Source of the DNA: Streptomyces asoensis
GTDB taxonomy: Bacteria; Actinomycetota; Actinomycetes; Streptomycetales; Streptomycetaceae
Direction of reading: 5' to 3'
Assembly (NCBI RefSeq): GCF_016860545.1
Contig: NZ_BNEB01000005.1
Span: 2,170,001 to 2,234,000, forward strand
Length of the DNA stretch: 64,000 bases
Positions 52,809-60,862 of the stretch are shown piece after piece. Numbering within the stretch: position 1 is the first letter of the stretch; each line of letters opens with the position of its first letter. A program made the translations under genes and the position numbers. The notes beneath the pieces were generated by a model. That model saw nothing but the letters and a program-made list of their open reading frames with translations. It did no database searches and was not told where the DNA came from.

Positions 52809-53429
52809 TCATGAGGGATCGTGCGGGACCCGGTCCCTGATCATGAGGGCGGCCCGTTTGGTGGGCAGGTCGACCTCGGCGAAGAACCGGAAGCCCGCAC
52901 TCAGGAAGGAGGCGACGGACGGAATGTTGCGAAGGTCGGGTTCGGCGACGACGCGGGTACACAAAGGCCTCCTGTCGAGGACGAGGTCGGTGACGGCCGT
53001 GAGCAGACGGCTGCCCAGGCCTCGCCCGCGGTCGGTTTCGCCGCCGATGAGGAGGTGGATACCGGTGTCGTGGGGCCGGGCGGGATAGTGGCGAGCGAGC
53101 GGGTCGAGGTCCGCCCGGTAGACCTCCCAGTAGCTCATGGGCCGGCCGGCCAGCACGCCCAGGAAGGGGAGGCTGTGCCCGCCGTCGGCCCGTTGGCGAC
53201 GCAGGTGTCGAGAGGTCCTCGACAGGGGTCCCGCCAGTTCCCAGTAGGCCGCCACGGCGGGGTCGTTCATCCACCGGCCGAGGAGTGGCAGGTCCCGCTC
53301 GACCTGCACGGGGACGAGACGGAACGGGCCTGCCGGAGTGGTGGCGGGCCCCCAGCCGTCGGGTCCGGTGAGCGGATCGGCCGTGCCGGGTGGTGTGCGG
53401 CTGTCGGCGTGGGTCTTAGCGGGAGGCAC
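52809..53429 (-). CDS. Siderophore-type N-acyltransferase (IucB/MbtK-like GNAT)
   Basis: 206 residues. GNAT fold of the lysine/hydroxylysine N-acyltransferase (Acetyltransf_8) type: FRLVPVQVERDLPLLGRWMNDPAVAAYWELAG at the start, RPMSYWEVYRADLDPLARHYPARPHDTGIHLLIG in the middle, and the acyl-CoA loop GRGLGSRLLTAVTDLV. GTG 53429 has GAGAGG upstream. Last gene of a three-gene unit with the IucA/IucC synthetase and an aminotransferase, so it probably acylates a diamine building block. Confidence 0.83.
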   Translation of the reverse strand: MPPAKTHADSRTPPGTADPLTGPDGWGPATTPAGPFRLVPVQVERDLPLLGRWMNDPAVAAYWELAGPLSRTSRHLRRQRADGGHSLPFLGVLAGRPMSYWEVYRADLDPLARHYPARPHDTGIHLLIGGETDRGRGLGSRLLTAVTDLVLDRRPLCTRVVAEPDLRNIPSVASFLSAGFRFFAEVDLPTKRAALMIRDRVPHDPS

Positions 53430-53536
53430 GGCGGGTCCTCTCAGCGGTCGGCCGGGGCACAGGGCTCGTCCCGCGAGTGCGGCGGGCGGGCACGCCTTCG
53501 GAGAAGGGGACGGGAGTTCTGGGCTGGATGAGGGTC

Positions 53537-55552
53537 CTAGGAGTGGAGGGGGTTGGCGATGGTGACGTAGACGGACTGGGTGTCCACCGGGCCGACGAGT
53601 TCGTCGAGGCCGTGCAGGCGGGTCAGCAGGTTGGCCTTGCAGCGCAGCCGGGGCGAGTCGAGCAGGCGGGCCGCCAGTGAACCGCGCAGCCGCCGGGGGC
53701 CACAGGCCGCGTCGGTCAGGAAGCGCCGGAACCCCGCGAGCAGGAGTCGCTCGTCCGCGAGCCGCTGGGACCCGAACGCGCCGATGAGTCCGAGCACGTT
53801 GTTGATCCCCAGGTAGTAGGCGAAGCGTTCGTCGGTGACATCGTCGGAGACGAAGGTGTCGCTGCGCCCGCCGATACCGGGCAGGCGGGCTTCGAGCTCC
53901 CCGCGGGCGGACTCGCGGAAGTAGTAGCCCTGGTTGTCGCGGTAGCGGCCGCCGCTGGGCCAGCCGTCGGAGTCCAGGAGGAGGAGGGTGTTCTGCTGGT
54001 GCGCCTCCAGGGCGATCCCCGCTTCACCGTCCAGCCACAGCACCGGCCGGACGACCTGTTCCAGATAGCGCAGGAACCACTCGGCGGCGACCGCGGACAG
54101 GGGGCGCCCCGTCCGTGCGGCGAGACGGGCGACGATCGCGGCAAGACGGGACCGCTGGACGCCGGCCGGGCCGGGCCGGGGTGCGACGAGACCGGCGACG
54201 CAGGACACGTCGTCGTCCGGCGCGAAGGGGTTGTGGCGGATCATCACGTCGAGGCCCGCCGACGGGCGGCCGTCGGCGCCGTCGACCGCGAGCCACGCCG
54301 GATCGCGGACGATGTCGAAGCCCGGATGGGCGGCGTGCCACTGCGCGGCCAGGCCGGCGCGCAGAAGACGGTGCACCTCGACGCCACGGTGCAGTTCTTT
54401 GCGGAGGTTCTCACGAAGGGAGTTGGTGATACGCAGCCCGAGCGACAGTTTGAGCATCGCGGGGGCACCCGGCCGGTAGAGGGTGCGCACCGAGGAGGTC
54501 GGGTGCCACGCGGGGCCGTGGGCGCCCAGGTCCCGCAGCAGTCCGGCGTCGAACAGCGCCTCCGCCTCTGGGCGGTGCCGCACCTCGCGCAGTTGCCAGG
54601 GGTGCGCCGGCAGAGCGGCGAACCCCTCCGGCAGCGGCAGCGGAGCGCCCGCGAGACGGGACGTCAGCCGGGCGGCGGGGACGGGACGGCCGCCCTCGGT
54701 CCAGGCGGAGTCGGCGGCGACCACGGAAGGATCGACGGCGAGCCAGTGGAGGGGGAAGGAGCCACGCGACTCCGGTGAGTAGAGGCGCGCCTCGCCGTCC
54801 GAAAGGCCTTCCCTGCTCTTCGGCGTCGGGTGCAGCGGGTGACCGAGCAGCAGGGCCTGTTCCGCGGCGAGGAACAGATCGGGCGCGTCGGCGGGGTTCG
54901 CTCGGCGTTCGGTGAGGAAGACCGCGGTCCGACGGACGGAGTCGGCCACGCGCGCGACGAGGTCGGTCCCTTCGGCGCGGTGCCGTGCGGTGACTCCGCC
55001 GTCCCGGTCCCCGTACCCGCCCCCGCCCCTGACCCGGTCCCCGCCCCCGTCACCGTCGCCGGACCGGTCCCCGTCCCCCCTCCCTTCGCCGTGTTCCTCG
55101 CTCCCTTCTCGGGCGCCCGGTTCACCGTGCCTGTCGGCCTGTGGTGTCTCGCGGGCGAGCAGAGCGGCGACCGTCACGGCGTCCGCGGGAGGGGACTGCT
55201 CGGGGGCGCTCGACAGACGAGGAAAGCCGAAGCGGTGCCAGCCGGTCGGGGACCAGTAGCGGACGGGGGCGAGCAAAGTGACGCCGCTGGCCGGCAACGG
55301 CACGCGGAGCACGCCGTCCGAGGGCTCGGACAGGCCTGCCTCGCGCACCCAGCAACGCAGAAGGTTCTCCACGGCCGCGGCCTGGGCGGCCGTGTGCGGG
55401 TCCGGGTCGTCCAGGAGTTCCCTCGTGACGCGGCGCGAGGGTTCGACAGGGTTTGGTGGCGGTGCGGCCTCCCCCTGCTGTCGGGGGGCCGGAGGCGTGA
55501 GGGAGGAGGACTGGTGGGAGGAGGTGGTCAAGGTGGTTCCTCGTGAAGTCAT
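53537..55552 (-). CDS. IucA/IucC-family NIS siderophore synthetase
   Basis: 671 residues. The family motif EQALLLGHPLHPTPKSREGL is exact, followed by AHPWQLREV, SSVRTLYRPGAPAMLKLSLGLRITNSLREN and IALEAHQQNTLLLLDSDGWP (ATP/Mg site). The enzyme joins a carboxylate (citrate or similar) to an amine or alcohol using ATP. Residues ~137-192 are a Gly/Asp/Arg-rich insertion. Start: ATG 55552 has no ribosome binding site; TTG 55531 has CGAGGAA 6 nt before it and may be the real one. Confidence 0.9.
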   Translation of the reverse strand: MTSRGTTLTTSSHQSSSLTPPAPRQQGEAAPPPNPVEPSRRVTRELLDDPDPHTAAQAAAVENLLRCWVREAGLSEPSDGVLRVPLPASGVTLLAPVRYWSPTGWHRFGFPRLSSAPEQSPPADAVTVAALLARETPQADRHGEPGAREGSEEHGEGRGDGDRSGDGDGGGDRVRGGGGYGDRDGGVTARHRAEGTDLVARVADSVRRTAVFLTERRANPADAPDLFLAAEQALLLGHPLHPTPKSREGLSDGEARLYSPESRGSFPLHWLAVDPSVVAADSAWTEGGRPVPAARLTSRLAGAPLPLPEGFAALPAHPWQLREVRHRPEAEALFDAGLLRDLGAHGPAWHPTSSVRTLYRPGAPAMLKLSLGLRITNSLRENLRKELHRGVEVHRLLRAGLAAQWHAAHPGFDIVRDPAWLAVDGADGRPSAGLDVMIRHNPFAPDDDVSCVAGLVAPRPGPAGVQRSRLAAIVARLAARTGRPLSAVAAEWFLRYLEQVVRPVLWLDGEAGIALEAHQQNTLLLLDSDGWPSGGRYRDNQGYYFRESARGELEARLPGIGGRSDTFVSDDVTDERFAYYLGINNVLGLIGAFGSQRLADERLLLAGFRRFLTDAACGPRRLRGSLAARLLDSPRLRCKANLLTRLHGLDELVGPVDTQSVYVTIANPLHS
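54977..55144 (-). repeat. Low-complexity Gly/Asp/Arg insertion in the NIS synthetase gene
   Basis: The coding sequence reads GEGRGDGDRSGDGDGGG and continues GGGGYGDRDGG. The plus strand shows GTCCCCG/CCCGCCCCCG repeats. Conserved family sequence resumes on both sides, so it is an in-frame insertion. Confidence 0.7.
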
Positions 55553-55723
55553 GGGGGCTGCCGCGAGCGGGTGGTGGCGCCGGGCACAGGCGCTCGCGGT
55601 ACACGGGGGCGGAGCGTCCCGGCGGGGGGTGCCGGCCTGTGCCGACATCGGTGCCGTGGCCCTGGGCTCGGGCTTGGGCCTGGCCCGACTGGTTCGGTCG
55701 GGAGCGTGGGCGGGGGCTCGGGG

Positions 55724-57514
55724 CTACCGCGCCGGGTCGGCTTGGTCGCCCCGGAGTTCATCCGGCCCGGGCGCACGGCTCGACCGGCTCCGGACGGGAT
55801 GCCGCTGTCGATGCCGGTCGCGGTCTTCGTACTGCCCGACCGGCTGGGTCCCGGTTGCGCTCGGAGGGGAGTACTGAGATCGGGTCGGGTCGGGAGGCGT
55901 GTGGTTCGCAGGGGGGATGTGGTCGCGGGAGGCCGCCGCGATCGCGTCCGCCAGCCGGTCCAGGACGGCGGAGGCCTGCTCGTCGGTGATCGTCAGGGGT
56001 GGCAGCAGGCGCACGACGCCGGAGTGGCGGGCGCCGAGTTCGACGATCAGCCCCCGTCGCAGGCACTCCCGCCGGACGGCGGCGGCGAGTTCGGGCGCCG
56101 GTGGTGGCGGTGGCCGGTGAGGCGTGCCCGCGCGGCCGTCGGCGCCGTCGGCCCGTACGCGGGGGTCGTCGAGGGAAGAGGGCGCCGTGACCCCCTCGGG
56201 CGTGCCCCTCTCGGGCGTGACTGCCTCGGGCGTGACCCGCGAGGTGGTGACCGCGTCAGGTCCGTGATCCGTCTCGGGGTCGACCATCTCGATCCCGATC
56301 ATCAGCCCCCGTCCCCGCACGTCGCCCATGCCCGGGAAGTGATGGGCGAGGTCGCGGAGCCGGTCGAGCATATGGCTGCCGAGCGTGGCCGCGCGCTCCG
56401 CGAGGCCGTTCTCGCGGACGTGGGCGAGGGTGGCCGTGCCCGCGGCCATGGCGAGCTGGTTGCCGCGGAACGTGCCCGCGGGGGCGCCGGGCTGCCGGAC
56501 GTCGAGGGCGTCGCGGTAGACGATGACGGCGAGCGGCAGGCTGCCTCCGATGGCCTTGGACAGCACCATCACGTCGGGGACGATCCCGCTGTGCTCCACC
56601 GCCCAGAAGGCACCGGTGCGGCCGACGCCCGTCTGCACCTCGTCGGCGATCAGCGGGACGGAGCGCTCGGCCGTGATCTGCCGCATCCGGCGCAACCAGG
56701 CGTCCGGTGCGGGGATCACCCCGCCTTCTCCCTGCACCGGTTCGAGGATCATGCCGGCCGGCTGCCGCACCCCGGATCCGGGATCGTCGAGGACGGACTC
56801 GGTCCAGCGCGCCGCGAGTTCGGCGCCGCGGTCGCCGCCGACACCGAACGGACAACGGTAGTCCTGCGGATAGGGCAGGCGGGCCACCCGCACGTCGGCG
56901 GCGCCGCCCGAGACTTCGAGGGAGCCGGCGGTCATGCCGTGACAGGCCCCGCTGAAGGCCAGCACTCCGGTGCGGCCGGTGGCGGCCCGGACCAGTTCGA
57001 GGGCGGCCTCCACGGCGTCCGTCCCGGCCGGTCCGCAGAACTGCACGCGCGCGTTGCCGGCCAGGCCGGGCGGCAGGGTGCGGAACAGCTCGGTGACGAA
57101 GGCGTCCTTGACGGGGGTGGCGAGGTCGAGGACGTGCAGGGGCGCGCCCGAGTCGAGGACCTTGCGGATGGCCTCCAGCACGACGGGGTGGTTGTGGCCG
57201 AGCGCGAGGGTTCCCGCTCCGGAGAGGCAGTCCAGGTAGCGGCGGCCGTCCGCGCCCTCGATGGTCAGCCCGCGTGCCCGTACCGGCACGATCGGGAGGG
57301 CACGCGCGTAGGTGCGGGCCGCCGACTCGCGCGCCGACTGGCCGCGCAGGATGCCTTCGTGGGTGCTCCTGACGCTCCTGCGGCCGCTCGCACTGGATGA
57401 CTCGGTGACCAGGACTCCCGTGGTGCGGGGGGCGTCGCCGCGGGCTCCGTCGGGTCGGGCCCGGTGGGTGGGCCCCGCTGGGGCCCCTTCGGGCGCTGGC
57501 TCGGTAGCGGCCAC
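55724..57514 (-). CDS. Class III aminotransferase (diaminobutyrate-2-oxoglutarate type), siderophore locus
   Basis: About 596 residues from GTG 57514, which has GGGGGAGCC upstream. PLP-dependent: GPAGTDAVEAALELVRAATGR, SGACHGMTAGSLEVSG, ADEVQTGVGRTGAFWAVEHSGIVPD, and the Schiff-base Lys in VLSKAIGGSLPLAV. Similar to DABA transaminases that feed rhizobactin-type siderophores. An insertion after GIEMVDPE carries VTPE repeats, and a ~60-residue basic tail follows the domain. First gene of the three-gene unit; the 171-bp gap to the synthetase is long but no terminator is seen. Confidence 0.85.
   Translation of the reverse strand: MAATEPAPEGAPAGPTHRARPDGARGDAPRTTGVLVTESSSASGRRSVRSTHEGILRGQSARESAARTYARALPIVPVRARGLTIEGADGRRYLDCLSGAGTLALGHNHPVVLEAIRKVLDSGAPLHVLDLATPVKDAFVTELFRTLPPGLAGNARVQFCGPAGTDAVEAALELVRAATGRTGVLAFSGACHGMTAGSLEVSGGAADVRVARLPYPQDYRCPFGVGGDRGAELAARWTESVLDDPGSGVRQPAGMILEPVQGEGGVIPAPDAWLRRMRQITAERSVPLIADEVQTGVGRTGAFWAVEHSGIVPDVMVLSKAIGGSLPLAVIVYRDALDVRQPGAPAGTFRGNQLAMAAGTATLAHVRENGLAERAATLGSHMLDRLRDLAHHFPGMGDVRGRGLMIGIEMVDPETDHGPDAVTTSRVTPEAVTPERGTPEGVTAPSSLDDPRVRADGADGRAGTPHRPPPPPAPELAAAVRRECLRRGLIVELGARHSGVVRLLPPLTITDEQASAVLDRLADAIAAASRDHIPPANHTPPDPTRSQYSPPSATGTQPVGQYEDRDRHRQRHPVRSRSSRAPGPDELRGDQADPAR
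56195..56234 (-). repeat. 15-bp coding tandem repeat in the aminotransferase gene
   Basis: CTCGGGCGTG recurs exactly every 15 bp (56195, 56210, 56225), giving repeated five-residue units (VTPEA, VTPER, GTPEG). In-frame, so copy number can vary without breaking the gene. Confidence 0.75.
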
Positions 57515-57918
57515 GGCTCCCCCTGTCCTCCCGCCGGTCGGAGGGCGGGCACACGCACCGGCCTCCGTCGCTACCAACACCGGAGGGCCGCGCCGGTTAC
57601 GGTTACGGGTCGTCACGGGATTGACCCCGCCCGTGTTCCGGTCCGCGGGCTCCTCGTCCGGCTGCGCATTCTTCGTGTGGATCCGGTGTGGAACAGCGGC
57701 TCCGTTGTGTCGCTTTCCCCCTCCTGTCCCGGTCCGGGCGGCGGTCTGTGGCGGAACAGTTGCCATACGGTCGGGAGTCCCCCGCAACGACCGCATATCG
57801 TGTGGTGGCATCACACACGGCCGTGAGAACCGCTTGAACTCGGTGTGAGTTCACGATGAGTCACCCTCCGCGGGGCGGCCGGTGCCTCAAGTTCGTTGAC
57901 AGCAGGGGGAGTCAGACC
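57515..57918. other. 404-bp divergent gap with an inverted repeat
   Basis: Upstream of both the aminotransferase and the secreted protease. TGAACTC-ggtgt-GAGTTCA (57835-57853, perfect 7-bp arms) lies 66 bp before the protease start and overlaps a TTGAAC that could be its -35. No iron box is visible. No gene is called. Confidence 0.5.
57835..57853. promoter_or_regulatory. Inverted repeat upstream of the secreted protease
   Basis: TGAACTC/GAGTTCA with 5-bp spacer; centre-to-start distance and overlap with TTGAAC suggest an operator. The cognate regulator is unknown. Confidence 0.4.
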
Positions 57919-59142
57919 ATGCGATCCATACGGCCGTCGTCCACCGCTCGCCGGGGGAGGAACGCGCGCCGCCGAACCTCCCCCGTGCTGGGCGCCTTGG
58001 CCCTCGCCTCGGTGCTCGCGCTCACCGCGACCGCCTGCGACTCGGGCGGCGCCGACACGGACGACCGGGCCGCCGCGACGGCGTCGACCGGCAGCGACGG
58101 CAAGATCACGATCCCCGACGACATCAAGGACCGGCTCAAAGAGCACGGGATCGACCTCGACAAGTGGAAGAACGGCGCCTGGAAGAACTGGGACAGGGAC
58201 GACTGGCTGCGTGAGGCGCAGGACTACGTCAACCCGATCATCAAGGGTCTGTGGGACCCGGACCGGATGCGGGAGGCCGAGGACCCGGACCGCAGCGTCG
58301 ACGAGAACGACCTGTCCGGCGACCAAGGCGTGACCGACCCGACGCCGCAGGCGGTGGAGGCGAAGGCCGTCGAGCCGTCGTACCACGAGAACGCCGCCGA
58401 GGCGGGCAAGGTGTTCTTCGACTCCCCCGAGGGCACCATGGTCTGCTCGGCCACCGTCGTGAAGGACCCGGCCCACCCCGGAAAGTCCAACCTGGTGTGG
58501 ACGGCGGGCCACTGCGTGCACGCGGGCAAGGGCGGCGGCTGGTACCGCAACATCGCGTTCGTGCCGTCGTACAACGACTCGGGCAAGTCCGCCGAGCAGC
58601 TGGAGACCGCGACCAAGGAGGAAGCGGCTCCGTACGGTGTGTGGTGGGGGGACTGGACGAAGACCTCCGACCAGTGGATCGCGCAGGGCGGGCAGACCGG
58701 TGGTGACGGCGCCTCGTACGACTACGCCGTCATCCATGTGACGCCGGAGGAGGGCGGTTCGGGCAAGTCGCTGGAGGAGACCGTCGGTGCGGCGCTCCCC
58801 GTGAACTTCAACGCGCCCGCCGTGCCGAAGGTGAAGAGCATCACCGCGACCGGCTACCCGGCGGCGGCGCCCTACGACGGGCAGAAGCTCTACCAGTGCC
58901 AGGACAAGCCGGGGCGGTTCTCGCTCAGTTCCACGGACCCCACGATGTACCGCATCGGCTGCACGATGACCGGTGGGTCGTCGGGCGGCGGCTGGGTCGC
59001 GACGGGGTCGGACGGCAAGCCGTCGCTGGTGTCCAACACCTCGATCGGCCCGGTGCGCGCGGGCTGGCTGGCCGGGCCGCGGCTCGGTCCGGTGGCCAAG
59101 GGTGTGTACGACTCGGTGAGTGACAAGTTCGCCGGTCGGTAG
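57919..59142 (+). CDS. Secreted (probable lipoprotein) trypsin-like serine protease
   Basis: 407 residues. The N-terminus has a basic start, ALALASVLALTATAC and a C that may be a lipid-attachment Cys. The catalytic region has His in VWTAGHCVHAG, Asp in SYDYAVIHV, and Ser in TMTGGSSGGGW, an S1 variant with GGSSGG in place of GDSGG. A ~120-residue acidic, Asp/Lys/Trp-rich pro-region (DIKDRLKEHGIDLDKWKNG) separates the leader from the domain. GGGGGAG precedes the ATG. A strong terminator follows. Confidence 0.86.
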   Translation: MRSIRPSSTARRGRNARRRTSPVLGALALASVLALTATACDSGGADTDDRAAATASTGSDGKITIPDDIKDRLKEHGIDLDKWKNGAWKNWDRDDWLREAQDYVNPIIKGLWDPDRMREAEDPDRSVDENDLSGDQGVTDPTPQAVEAKAVEPSYHENAAEAGKVFFDSPEGTMVCSATVVKDPAHPGKSNLVWTAGHCVHAGKGGGWYRNIAFVPSYNDSGKSAEQLETATKEEAAPYGVWWGDWTKTSDQWIAQGGQTGGDGASYDYAVIHVTPEEGGSGKSLEETVGAALPVNFNAPAVPKVKSITATGYPAAAPYDGQKLYQCQDKPGRFSLSSTDPTMYRIGCTMTGGSSGGGWVATGSDGKPSLVSNTSIGPVRAGWLAGPRLGPVAKGVYDSVSDKFAGR

Positions 59143-59169
59143 GCCGGCCGACGGACGGCGTGCTCACGA

Positions 59170-59210
59170 CGGAGGCCCGCTCCCTGCGGTGTGCAGGGAG
59201 CGGGCCTCCG
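59170..59210. terminator. Bidirectional terminator between protease and hflX
   Basis: An 18-bp perfect inverted repeat (CGGAGGCCCGCTCCCTGC and complement) with a 5-nt loop, between the convergent gene ends. Confidence 0.85.
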
Positions 59211-59233
59211 GGCGTTCAGCGGGTCACGCCGGC

Positions 59234-60727
59234 TCAGGCGAGCGGAGCCGGCACGTACGGCGCGAGGTCCGCGGCCAGTTCCTCGTGCACCCGCACCTTC
59301 AGCAGGGTGCCCTCCGCGGTGTGCTCCTCGGAGATCACCTCGCCCTCGGTGTGGGCGCGGGCGACCAGGCTTCCGTGGGTGTACGGCACGAGTGCCTCCA
59401 CCTCGACGGACGGCCTGGGCAGCTCGTTGTCGATGAGCGCGAGCAGTTCGTCGATGCCCTGGCCGGTGCGGGCCGAGACCGCGATGGAGCGCTTCTCGAT
59501 CCGCATCAGCCGCTGGAGCGTCAGCGGGTCGGCCGCGTCCGCCTTGTTGATCACGACGATCTCGGGCACATCGGTGGCGCCGACGTCCCGGACCACCTCG
59601 CGCACGGCGGCGAGCTGCTCCTCCGGGTTCGGGTGCGAGCCGTCCACCACGTGCAGGATCAGGTCGGACTCGCCGACCTCCTCCATGGTGGAGCGGAACG
59701 CCTCGACCAGGTGGTGCGGAAGGTGCCGTACGAAACCGACCGTGTCCGCCAGCGTGTAGAGGCGGCCGCTCGGGGTCTCGGCGCGGCGCACGGTCGGGTC
59801 CAGGGTCGCGAACAGAGCGTTCTCGACCAGGACTCCGGCGCCCGTGAGGCGGTTGAGCAGGGACGACTTGCCGGCGTTGGTGTAGCCCGCGATGGCGACC
59901 GACGGGACCTTGTGACGCTTGCGCTCCTGGCGCTTGATGTCACGGCCGGTCTTCATCTCCGCGATCTCCCGGCGCATCTTCGCCATCTTCTCGCGGATCC
60001 GTCGCCGGTCGGTCTCGATCTTGGTCTCACCGGGGCCACGGGTGGCGAGGCCGCCGCCCGAGCCGCCGCCCATCTGCCGGGACAGCGACTGGCCCCAGCC
60101 GCGCAGCCTCGGCAGCATGTACTGCATCTGCGCGAGCGCGACCTGCGCCTTGCCCTCCCGGGACTTGGCGTGCTGGGCGAAGATGTCGAGGATCAGGGCC
60201 GTACGGTCGATGACCTTGACCTTGACGACGTCCTCGAGGTGGATCAGCTGGCCGGGGCTGAGTTCACCGTCGCAGATGACGGTGTCCGCGCCCGTCTCGA
60301 GCACGATGTCGCGCAGCTCCGCGGCCTTGCCGGAGCCGATGTAGGTGGCCGCGTCGGGCTTGTCGCGGCGCTGGATGACGCCGTCGAGCACGAGCGCGCC
60401 CGCCGTCTCCGCGAGGGCGGCCAGCTCCGCGAGGGAGTTGTCCGCCTCCTGTGCGGTCCCGGTGGTCCAGACGCCGACGAGCACGACCCGCTCCAGACGG
60501 AGCTGGCGGTACTCGACCTCGGTGACGTCCTCGAGCTCGGTGGAGAGGCCGGCCACGCGGCGCAGGGCCGCGCGCTCGGAGCGGTCGAACTGGTCGCCGT
60601 CCCGGTCTCCGTCGATCTCGTGGCTCCAGGCGACGTCCTCTTCCATCAGGGCATCGGCCCGGAGACCGTCGGGGTAGGCGTGCGCAACGCGCTGGGTGTC
60701 CTGGGAAGGGGAAGAAGAGGAGGTCAT
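59234..60727 (-). CDS. hflX: Ribosome-associated GTPase HflX
   Basis: 497 residues. The HflX N-terminal domain (LVGVWTTGTAQEADNSLAELAALAETAGALVLDGVIQRRDKPDAATYIGSGKA) and glycine-rich linker (MGGGSGGGLATRGPGETKIETDRRRI) are followed by the G domain: GYTNAGKSSLLN, DTVGF, and NKADA. It splits stalled or inactive 70S ribosomes under stress. ATG 60727 has AAGGACC upstream. The ~60-residue N-terminal extension before the core is typical of actinobacteria. Confidence 0.95.
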   Translation of the reverse strand: MTSSSSPSQDTQRVAHAYPDGLRADALMEEDVAWSHEIDGDRDGDQFDRSERAALRRVAGLSTELEDVTEVEYRQLRLERVVLVGVWTTGTAQEADNSLAELAALAETAGALVLDGVIQRRDKPDAATYIGSGKAAELRDIVLETGADTVICDGELSPGQLIHLEDVVKVKVIDRTALILDIFAQHAKSREGKAQVALAQMQYMLPRLRGWGQSLSRQMGGGSGGGLATRGPGETKIETDRRRIREKMAKMRREIAEMKTGRDIKRQERKRHKVPSVAIAGYTNAGKSSLLNRLTGAGVLVENALFATLDPTVRRAETPSGRLYTLADTVGFVRHLPHHLVEAFRSTMEEVGESDLILHVVDGSHPNPEEQLAAVREVVRDVGATDVPEIVVINKADAADPLTLQRLMRIEKRSIAVSARTGQGIDELLALIDNELPRPSVEVEALVPYTHGSLVARAHTEGEVISEEHTAEGTLLKVRVHEELAADLAPYVPAPLA

Positions 60728-60862
60728 TGGGTCCTTACGTCGTTGGATGCCGGTACGGCTGCCTTCTTGGTGGACAACGCACGAGTACCCCGGGAGATTC
60801 CCGTGTCCCGTGCCGCGCCGGCCTCACGATGGTCGCACGGTACGGCCCGTCTCGTCACGGCC

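Noticed and set aside
52643..57918. Iron box for the siderophore-like operon
   Set aside because: I searched for TTAGG/CCTAA-centred palindromes in all gaps of this locus and found none; regulation by iron is not supported by sequence here.
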